Below are positions 6,620 to 12,316 of a stretch of 17,326 nt of DNA, in pieces (positions within the stretch are counted from its first letter, which is position 1; every line of letters starts with the position of its first letter). The notes beneath the pieces are model-generated. The model was given only the letters and a program-made list of their open reading frames with translations, had not been told where the DNA came from and searched no databases. Source of the DNA: JAWWPY01 sp036394075. Lineage in GTDB: Bacteria > Actinomycetota > Actinomycetes > Streptosporangiales > Streptosporangiaceae. Position numbers and translations under genes: made by a program. The stretch lies in the NCBI GenBank assembly GCA_036394075.1, contig DASWFT010000684.1, positions 1 to 17,326 on the forward strand, read 5' to 3'.

Positions 6620-7470
6620 GACGTGCCTTCCCGGATCCTGTCGGTGCTGGGGCTCGGGTCGGTCGGGGCGAGGCTCGTCATCGCGGCGGCCGAGCGTGTG
6701 CGCGAGAGCGCGACGTAGCCGAGGGCGCCGAGCACGCCGCCCGCGAACTCTCCGATGAGGTAGGCGGGTGCCTGCGACCATGACACGGTGCCGCCGAATA
6801 CGTTCTGCCAGACCATCGCACCCAGGTAGCGGGCCGGGTTGATGGCCGCTCCGGTGGCCGGCCCGAGGATGATGATGATCGCGAAGACTGCGGAGCCGAT
6901 CGCCATCGGCGCCCAGCCGGGGACGGCGCGATGATCAATGACGCCGAAGATGACGAAGACGAGGATGGCTGTTCCGATCCCTTCGATCAGGGTCGCCCGG
7001 CCGAATCCCATGCTGGCGGAGTTGTAGCTGGTGACGCCGCCGCCCGCGGCCACCGCCGCGGTCTTGCCCAGGGTGACGAAGTACGCCAGGGCACCGAGCA
7101 GCGCGCCGACGACCTGCGCCGCCAGATAGCCGGGTACCTCGCGCCAGGGGAACTTGCCGGCGGCCGCGAGGGATACGGTGACCGCCGGGTTGATGTGGCC
7201 GCCGGAGATGTGCCCGATCGCGTAGACGACGCCAACGATGATGAACATGAAGGCGAACGAGATCATCCCGAGCTGGGCCATCGAGAACGGGACCTTGGTG
7301 CCCGCCGAGATCACTCCGGTCGCGGCCGCCGAGCCAGCCCCGATGTAGACGAGGCAGCCCGTACCGATCACCTCCGCAAGCAGCTTCTGCGGGGTTGTGG
7401 GCGTTGTTGCTGCTGCCATGGGGTTCGCCCGCCGGCTGCCTCGCGAGGCGGTAGGCGGCGGACTCCTCAC
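6616..7470 (-). CDS. MIP-family channel (aquaporin / glycerol facilitator-like)
   Basis: This polytopic membrane channel has six predicted helices and both pore half-helices: HISGGHINPAVT (NPA at residues 94-96) and ATGAAINPARYLGAMV (NPA at 211-213, pore Arg214). It is first in the operon with dhaK, dhaL and enzyme I, so passive entry of glycerol or DHA is the likely role. Classical glycerol facilitators have Asp after NPAR; here it is Tyr215, and the first NPA region looks more like aquaporins, so selectivity is open and I give no glpF symbol. GTG 7470 is preceded by a purine-rich GAGGAGGAG. ATG 7419 (MAAATTPTTPQKLL) is nearer the conserved domain but lacks a clear ribosome site, so the start is uncertain by 17 residues. 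The stop overlaps dhaK by ATGA. Confidence 0.88.
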   Translation of the reverse strand: MRSPPPTASRGSRRANPMAAATTPTTPQKLLAEVIGTGCLVYIGAGSAAATGVISAGTKVPFSMAQLGMISFAFMFIIVGVVYAIGHISGGHINPAVTVSLAAAGKFPWREVPGYLAAQVVGALLGALAYFVTLGKTAAVAAGGGVTSYNSASMGFGRATLIEGIGTAILVFVIFGVIDHRAVPGWAPMAIGSAVFAIIIILGPATGAAINPARYLGAMVWQNVFGGTVSWSQAPAYLIGEFAGGVLGALGYVALSRTRSAAAMTSLAPTDPSPSTDRIREGTS

Positions 7471-7492
7471 CTCCTCCTCGAGACGAGCTAAG

Positions 7493-7509
7493 ATCCTGAA
7501 TACTGTTCG
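7493..7509. promoter_or_regulatory. Putative IclR-family operator before the channel-dhaK-dhaL-ptsI operon
   Basis: ATCCTGAATACTGTTCG matches the dhaM/iclR site (2405-2421) at 16 of 17 positions and has the same orientation relative to its operon. It lies 22 bases upstream of GTG 7470. A flanking inverted repeat TGTTC (7504-7508) and GAACA (7518-7522) extends it, and a 6-bp hairpin ACGGAC/GTCCGT (7531-7547) follows. No convincing -10 box could be fixed on the minus strand. Confidence 0.65.
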
Positions 7510-7625
7510 GCATCGTGGAACAGCATTTCAACGGACCATAAGTCCGTGGCGCCCGCCCGTCAAGAGGGCACGGAGGTTCTGCTGATCTGCGGCCCGCCCG
7601 CCCGTGCCGCGGCTGACCGCGTCCG

Positions 7626-8516
7626 TCAGCCCTTGACCGCGCCCGCGAAACCGCCGACGAGATGCCGCTCGGCCAGGACGAAACAGCCCAATGCGGGCAC
7701 CATCGACAGCGCCGTGAACGCCAGGATCTTCGCCGTGTCCTGCGCGTATTGCGTCTGGAAGTTGGCCACGGCCAGTGGCAGGGTGAAGTGCTGCGTGCTG
7801 GTGAATACGAGCAGCGGCAGCAGGTACGTGTTCCAGCTGATGACGAAGGCCAGGACCGAGACCGTGGCCAGCGCGGGCCGGCACAACGGCAGCAGGATCC
7901 GCCAGAAGAACTTGATCCGGGTGGCGCCATCCACCACCGCGGCGTCCTCGATCTCGCCAGAGATCGCGCGCATGAACGGCCGCAGGATCACGATGGTGAT
8001 GGGCAGCTGAAACGCGGCCTCGGGGAGCGCCACGCCCAGCAGGTTGTCGAGCAGGCCGATCTTCTGCAGCAGCAGGTAGAGCGGCAACGACGCCGCGTTG
8101 ATGGGAAACAGCAACCCGACCGCGAACAACAGGAAGATTCCCTCACGCCCCCGGAACGAATAGCGGGAGAGCGCGAAGGCGGCCATCGATCCCAGCCCGA
8201 CCACCAATCCGGTCGCGATCACCGCGACCACCGCGCTGTTGCCGAGGGGCTGCCAGAATGCCGACGAGGTGAGCAGGGAGCGGTAGTTCGCCCAGACCCA
8301 CGGGTGCGGCAGCCCGGTGGCGGACGCGTTGATCTGCGCGTTGGACCGGAAGCCATCCAGGATCACGAAAAGCAGCGGGATGACGGTGATGCCCACGATG
8401 AGCAGGGCCACCAGGTAGGTGAACGGCGTCATCAGCGAGATTCGGCGGCGGGGCGGATACCCGGTCGGGCCGGGCCGTATCGCTGGCGCCTCCAGGGTCG
8501 CGGACACGTCGGTCAC
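7626..8516 (-). CDS. Carbohydrate ABC transporter permease, MalG type
   Basis: This inner-membrane permease of the CUT1 sugar-uptake class has 296 residues and about six membrane segments, beginning near residue 31. The cytoplasmic EAA loop that contacts the ATPase is at about 189-210 (EIEDAAVVDGATRIKFFWRI, then LLP). The short C-terminus GGFAGAVKG is typical of MalG-like subunits. ATG 8516 overlaps the stop of the MalF-type gene by ATGA. It is last of the three transporter genes; no ATPase follows, so a shared MsiK-like ATPase encoded elsewhere is expected, as in Streptomyces. The divergent LacI regulator and the GH3 enzyme suggest uptake of a beta-linked oligosaccharide such as xylobiose or cellobiose. 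Confidence 0.94.
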   Translation of the reverse strand: MTDVSATLEAPAIRPGPTGYPPRRRISLMTPFTYLVALLIVGITVIPLLFVILDGFRSNAQINASATGLPHPWVWANYRSLLTSSAFWQPLGNSAVVAVIATGLVVGLGSMAAFALSRYSFRGREGIFLLFAVGLLFPINAASLPLYLLLQKIGLLDNLLGVALPEAAFQLPITIVILRPFMRAISGEIEDAAVVDGATRIKFFWRILLPLCRPALATVSVLAFVISWNTYLLPLLVFTSTQHFTLPLAVANFQTQYAQDTAKILAFTALSMVPALGCFVLAERHLVGGFAGAVKG

Positions 8517-9493
8517 CCCACGGCTCGGGTCAGGGCGCCGCGGGTGTCACGGCGCAGCACGAATTGCTGGTACACCAGCGCGAACACGAAACAGATGACG
8601 AACATGATGACCGCCACGGCGCTGCCGTAGCCGAACTCGTTACTCCGGAAGCCGTTCTGGATCAGGTACGTCGCCATCGTGCTCGACGCGCCGGCCGGCC
8701 CGCCCGCAGTCATGATCCACACCACGTCGAATACCTGGAGGGAGCCGATGATGGACAGGAAGATCAAGATCCGTATCGTCGGGCCGAGCAAGGGCAGCGT
8801 GATCCGCCGCGTCGTCTGCCATCCGGACGCCCCGTCCAGGGCCGCCGCCTCGCTCAGCTCGGCCGGGATCCCTTGCAGGCCGGCCACCAGCAAGATGATC
8901 CCGAAGCCGATGAACTGCCAGGTGAGGACCACGAACATCGTGTACAGGACGATGTGCAGGTTGGCCAGCCACAACTGGACGAGGCCGCCGAGGCCGACCG
9001 CCTTCATCAGCTGGTCCACGAAGCCGCCGGGCTGGAGCATCAGCAGCCACATGACCCCGGTTATCGCCTGGGACAGCACATAGGGCGCGAAGACCAGCAA
9101 GCGCAGCGCGGACCGCCCGCGTATCCGGCGGTTCAGCAGCAGCGCTATCGCGATGCTGATCGGGAGCTGGATGACGATCGACAGCACGGCAATGATCACG
9201 TTATGCAGGATCGCCTGCTGGAAAGCGGGGTCGGTCAGCGCGAGCTTGTAGTTCCCCAGGCCCGCGAAGCTGGTCAGCGGGCCGAAACCGGTCCATTTGT
9301 AGAGGCCGTAGTAGGCCGCGATGCCGATCGGCAGCAGCACGAACCCGGTGAAGAGCAGCAACGCCGGGGTCAGCAGGACCGCCAGCTCAAGCTTCCGGCG
9401 CAGCCTCGGTGTCCGCCGGGTCGGCCGGATGACGGGCGTCGCGGCCACGGCGGAGGAGTCCGCTGCGGCCGCGACGCTTCTCGTGTCGCTCAT
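8513..9493 (-). CDS. Carbohydrate ABC transporter permease, MalF type
   Basis: This is the partner permease of the CUT1 transporter: 326 residues with a long cytoplasmic N-terminus (about 35 residues, Arg-rich at 23-34) and about six membrane segments. The EAA loop is at about 212-235 (ELSEAAALDGASGWQTTRRI, then TLP). The motif YYGLYKWTGFGP in the first external loop is common in sugar permeases of this class. Its ATG 9493 shares bases with the stop of the solute-binding protein gene (TAATG) and its stop overlaps the MalG-type start, so all three genes are translationally coupled. The two permeases form the channel. Confidence 0.94.
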   Translation of the reverse strand: MSDTRSVAAAADSSAVAATPVIRPTRRTPRLRRKLELAVLLTPALLLFTGFVLLPIGIAAYYGLYKWTGFGPLTSFAGLGNYKLALTDPAFQQAILHNVIIAVLSIVIQLPISIAIALLLNRRIRGRSALRLLVFAPYVLSQAITGVMWLLMLQPGGFVDQLMKAVGLGGLVQLWLANLHIVLYTMFVVLTWQFIGFGIILLVAGLQGIPAELSEAAALDGASGWQTTRRITLPLLGPTIRILIFLSIIGSLQVFDVVWIMTAGGPAGASSTMATYLIQNGFRSNEFGYGSAVAVIMFVICFVFALVYQQFVLRRDTRGALTRAVG

Positions 9494-10791
9494 TACTGCG
9501 TCTTGGCTGCCTGGTTCACGGTCGAGATGATTGATTGCGGAGTTGCCTGACCAGCGAAGAAGTTCGCGATCGCGGTGTCAAGCGTCTGGCCGACGTTGGT
9601 CGGCATGGCGATGTCGAAGTAGACCTGGATGAAGGGCGCCGCCTGGTTGTACTGCTGAACCGACTGCATGGCGGGCAGGGTCAGCGCCGAGGCTGCGGCG
9701 GGGTTGGCCGGCAGGCCGACGTTGGCCGCGACCACCTTGGCCTGCACCGCGGGGGTGTCCAGGTACTTCAGGAAGTCAGCGCAGGCCGGCTCCGCTGCCC
9801 CGGTGGTGCAGGAGTAGCCGTCGCCCCCGCCCAGCGCGGTGGTGGGCGAGCCGGCGCCGCCGGGGACGGAGGGGAACGGGAACCAGCCGAGCTGTGAGTT
9901 GAGGTTCTTGTCAGTGGTGAGGGGGGTCATTGTTCCGGGATCCCAGTCCCCCTGCAGTTCCATCGCGGCCTTGCCGTTCGCGACTATGCCGACCGAGCTG
10001 CCGGAGCCCAGCTGGGCGGCCGTGCCCAGGAAGCCAGTCTGGAACGGGTTCGTGGCCATAAACGACTTGAGGTCATTGCCTGCCGTCACGAAGCACGGGG
10101 CGCTCAGGTTGTCCGCCTTGATCGCCGCCTTCAGCGTGGCGGTGGAACACTCGCGGACGGCGAAGTACTCCCACCAGAACGCGTCCGGCCACTTGTCCTT
10201 GCTGCCCACCGCGATGGGCGCGATGTGCGCCGCCTTCAGCTTCGCGACATCGGCGTTGAGCTCCGTCATGGTGGTCGGCGGGCTGGCGATGCCGGCCTTG
10301 GTGAACAGGTCCTTGCGGTACCAGAAGCCCACCGTGTGCAGGTCGTACGGGACGCCGTACTGCTTGCCGTTCACCTGCCAGGCGTTGGCCGCGACTCCGA
10401 GCTGGCTGATCCAGCTTGAGGTGTACGGGGTAAGATCGGTGAGCTTGCCCGACGGGACCTGGGTCGCCTCCTGGCCGGAGCCCCACTGCTGGTAGATGTC
10501 AGGTGGGTTGTTCCCGGCCAGCGCGGCCGGGACCTTGGTCGGGAAGGCCTCGTTCTGGATCGGCACGGACTGGATGGTCACGTTCGGGTGTGCGGCGTGA
10601 TAGGCGGCGGCCGCCTGCGTCCAGACGGTTTTGAGGTATCCGGTGGTGGCGTTGTTCCACCAGGTGAGGGTCACGTGCTTGTTCCCGGTTGAGGTTGAGG
10701 TCGCGCTGCTGCCGCTGCTGCTGCATGCGGCGAGGGTGAGCGCTGCTGTCGCCGCCAGAGTGATGGCGGCACGCTTCCGGATGCTGCGCAT
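9493..10791 (-). CDS. Sugar ABC transporter solute-binding lipoprotein
   Basis: This extracellular lipid-anchored protein captures the sugar for the two downstream permeases. The 432 residues start with a positively charged signal peptide (MRSIRKRAAITL) and a lipobox LAAC with the modified cysteine at residue 23, followed by a Ser-rich linker. The mature part has VTLTWWNNATTGYLKTVW, a standard start of family-1 binding proteins, and GKAAMELQGDWDPGTM, the typical 'G-x-x-A-M-x-x-x-G-x-W' motif. GGAG lies seven bases before ATG 10791. It is first in the transporter operon and divergent from the LacI regulator, so its promoter shares the region with the first copy of the duplicated block. Bound sugar is inferred only from context. 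Confidence 0.94.
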   Translation of the reverse strand: MRSIRKRAAITLAATAALTLAACSSSGSSATSTSTGNKHVTLTWWNNATTGYLKTVWTQAAAAYHAAHPNVTIQSVPIQNEAFPTKVPAALAGNNPPDIYQQWGSGQEATQVPSGKLTDLTPYTSSWISQLGVAANAWQVNGKQYGVPYDLHTVGFWYRKDLFTKAGIASPPTTMTELNADVAKLKAAHIAPIAVGSKDKWPDAFWWEYFAVRECSTATLKAAIKADNLSAPCFVTAGNDLKSFMATNPFQTGFLGTAAQLGSGSSVGIVANGKAAMELQGDWDPGTMTPLTTDKNLNSQLGWFPFPSVPGGAGSPTTALGGGDGYSCTTGAAEPACADFLKYLDTPAVQAKVVAANVGLPANPAAASALTLPAMQSVQQYNQAAPFIQVYFDIAMPTNVGQTLDTAIANFFAGQATPQSIISTVNQAAKTQ

Positions 10792-10858
10792 GGTGGTCTC
10801 CTGAGGATGTCGCCCCGAGCACCGTCGCCCGAGCGCCGGGGCCGCCGTGGTCAGCCCA

Positions 10859-10946
10859 CTTGCCGCAGAGTTTTGCGCGTCATATCCCGGATGTCAATCG
10901 TTGTCGATAACGTTTTATACGCTATCCTCCTCCCAGTGGAACTAAG
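10859..10946 (+). repeat. Direct repeat copy 1: promoter/operator block before lacI
   Basis: This 88-base block recurs at 12203-12291 before the GH3 gene. By hand alignment 77 of 89 columns match, and a 32-base core (10890-10921 versus 12234-12265) is identical. The block spans the upstream region, the promoter, the near-palindromic operator and the first codons of lacI. Copies of this kind, each before a gene of one regulon, look like a duplicated control region. Confidence 0.85.
10901..10928 (+). promoter_or_regulatory. lacI promoter with overlapping putative LacI operator
   Basis: A -35-like TTGTCG (10901-10906) and a -10-like TATCCT (10923-10928) are separated by 16 bases. Between them lies CGATAACGTTTTATACG, a near-palindrome centred on AACGTT (10909-10914) with the central CG typical of LacI-family operators. 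GTG 10936 is seven bases after the -10 box, which predicts a leaderless lacI mRNA. On the minus strand TTGACA (10897 down to 10892) is a good -35 for the solute-binding protein gene, though no clear -10 follows at the right spacing. Confidence 0.55.
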
Positions 10947-11940
10947 CTCCCGCGTCACCATCCGCGACGTCGCCGCCCGCGCTGGCGTCTCCGTCGCGAC
11001 GGTCTCGAAGGTCATCAACCGGCGCTACGGCGTGGCGGCCGTCACATCCGCGCGTGTCCAGGCCGTCATCGATGACCTGGGTTATGAGGCCAGCCTCGTC
11101 GCGCAGAGCCTGCGCAACCACCGCACCAATGTGATCGGGATACTCGTCGCCGACCTTGAACCGTTCAGCACCGAACTGCTCAAGGGCGCCGCGGACGCGA
11201 TCCGCGGCTCCGGTTTCGAGCTCGTCGTCTACTCCGCCGGCGGGCACGCCGGCGACCACGTGGGCTGGGAGCGCCGGTACCTGTCCCGGCTGAGCGGCAC
11301 GCTGATCGACGGGGCCATCCTCGTCACCCCCACCGTCGTGGACGTCAACTACGGCGCGCCGATCGTCGCCATCGACCCGCACACCGGCCAGTCCGGGCTG
11401 CCCACAATCGACTCCGACAACCTGCGCGGCGGCCAGCTCGCGACGGAGCACCTGCTCGGGCTCGGGCACCGCCGGATCGCCATGCTGACCGGTCGGCCCG
11501 ACCTGCAGTCGGCACAGCTCCGCGAGCAGGGCTACCGCGAGGCGCTCAGCGCCGCCGGCGTGCCCGCCGACGAGAACCTGATCCTCGTCGGCGACTACGA
11601 CCCGCAGGTATCCATCGAACGGGCGCGGCACCTGCTGCGGGCACCTGACCCGCCCACCGCCGTCTTCGCCGCCAACGACATGTCAGCGATCGCGACGATC
11701 GAGGCCGCGACGGAACTCGGCCTGCGCGTGCCGGCTGACCTGTCGGTCGTGGGCTTTGACAACATCCCCGAATCCGCGCTCTGCACCCCCCCGCTCACCA
11801 CCATCAACCAGCCCATCCGGCGGATGGGCGAACAGTCCATCCAGCTCCTCCTGCGGCTCATGCGGGGAGATCACGTCGAGGCCACCCACCTCACCCTCGC
11901 GACCGACCTGGTCGTACGGCAGTCGACGCAAGCCGTGTGA
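10936..11940 (+). CDS. LacI-family transcriptional regulator of the sugar uptake and GH3 genes
   Basis: From GTG 10936 this DNA-binding repressor has 334 residues, normal for the family. The N-terminal helix-turn-helix reads VTIRDVAARAGVSVATVSKV (residues 7-26), and the hinge SLRNHRTNVIGI is typical. The periplasmic-binding-protein-like effector domain shows DLEPFSTELLKGAADAI, GHRRIAMLTGRPD and VFAANDMSAIATIEAA, then VVGFDNIPES. The frame is open back to 10807, but that part contains the promoter and operator and has no homology, so GTG 10936 is the start. No ribosome site precedes it, consistent with a leaderless mRNA. It is divergent from the transporter operon and upstream of the GH3 gene, and presumably responds to the transported sugar. 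Confidence 0.93.
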   Translation: MELSSRVTIRDVAARAGVSVATVSKVINRRYGVAAVTSARVQAVIDDLGYEASLVAQSLRNHRTNVIGILVADLEPFSTELLKGAADAIRGSGFELVVYSAGGHAGDHVGWERRYLSRLSGTLIDGAILVTPTVVDVNYGAPIVAIDPHTGQSGLPTIDSDNLRGGQLATEHLLGLGHRRIAMLTGRPDLQSAQLREQGYREALSAAGVPADENLILVGDYDPQVSIERARHLLRAPDPPTAVFAANDMSAIATIEAATELGLRVPADLSVVGFDNIPESALCTPPLTTINQPIRRMGEQSIQLLLRLMRGDHVEATHLTLATDLVVRQSTQAV

Positions 11941-12008
11941 ATCGCGCATCGGCCAACTTCGCCGATTTCGACTGGTTCGAGTACTACGGCCGCGGCTACG
12001 CGGCCTGA
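11937..12008 (+). CDS. Possible 23-residue microprotein overlapping the lacI stop
   Basis: GTG 11937 overlaps the lacI stop (GTGTGA) and opens a 23-codon frame ending with TGA 12006-12008. The peptide is aromatic-rich (NFADFDWFEYYGRGYAA at its end). Twenty of 23 codons end in G or C, as in real genes here. It could be a coupled small protein or the tail of a lost gene. I do not recognise it. Confidence 0.3.
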   Translation: MNRASANFADFDWFEYYGRGYAA

Positions 12009-12048
12009 TGCGACGACGCGGCCTGAGGCAGCTACACAACCTTTGGAA

Positions 12049-12090
12049 GCGCTGCGCCCCAGGCCGGGGGGGAAGCCCGGGGCGCAGCGC
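12049..12090 (+). terminator. Strong hairpin after lacI, probable terminator
   Basis: GCGCTGCGCCCC (12049-12060) and GGGGCGCAGCGC (12079-12090) form a perfect 12-bp GC stem with an 18-base G-rich loop. It stands about 110 bases after the lacI stop and ahead of the second promoter copy, so it would separate lacI and GH3 transcription. No T-run follows. Confidence 0.65.
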
Positions 12091-12139
12091 GGTCAGGTGG
12101 CCTTCTGGCCAGGTCGCGTGTTGTCAGGTCGTGTCGATG

Positions 12140-12177
12140 TCGCCTGGGCTTCGTCGCCTGGGCTTCGTCGCCCGGGC
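12140..12177 (+). repeat. 14-bp short tandem repeat
   Basis: TCGCCTGGGCTTCG occurs twice in a row (12140-12153, 12154-12167), followed by a partial copy TCGCCCGGGC (12168-12177). It lies in the non-coding stretch between the lacI terminator and the GH3 control block. No function is evident. Confidence 0.8.
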
Positions 12178-12202
12178 GGCTGAGCCGGCGTGGTCGAGCT
12201 GG

Positions 12203-12291
12203 CTTGCCGCAGAGTTTCGCGCGTCACATGGGCGATGTCAATCGTTGTCGATAACGTTTTATACGGCTATCCTCGCCCTGGTGGAACCAAG
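12203..12291 (+). repeat. Direct repeat copy 2: promoter/operator block before the GH3 gene
   Basis: This is the second copy of the block at 10859-10946, about 1.34 kb away and in the same orientation. It carries the identical 32-base core (12234-12265), including the putative operator centred on AACGTT (12253-12258). TTGTCG (12245-12250) and TATCCT (12268-12273) are now 17 bases apart because one G was added after TATACG. The copied lacI start region (GTGGAACCAAG) is retained. Confidence 0.85.
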
Positions 12292-12316
12292 GCCGATGAC
12301 GGATGGACTCAGGTGA
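12281..12316 (+). CDS. Putative 11-codon leaderless leader ORF coupled to GH3
   Basis: GTG 12281 corresponds to the lacI start codon in the duplicated block and stands seven bases after TATCCT, so it would be the 5' end of a leaderless mRNA. The frame encodes VEPRPMTDGLR and stops at TGA 12314-12316, overlapping the GH3 start GTG 12313 as GTGA. Since the GH3 gene lacks a good ribosome site, re-initiation after this mini-ORF is a plausible way to start it. This is inferred from sequence layout only. Confidence 0.45.
   Translation: MEPRPMTDGLR

Noticed and set aside
10807..10935. 43-residue N-terminal extension of LacI
   Set aside because: It would translate the promoter and operator; the LacI domain begins right after GTG 10936.
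12140..12177. CRISPR-like array
   Set aside because: The 14-bp units are directly adjacent with no spacers and there are no cas genes.
12190..12312. 41-residue N-terminal extension of the GH3 enzyme
   Set aside because: It falls within the duplicated control block and shares its translation with the lacI upstream region, not with GH3 proteins.
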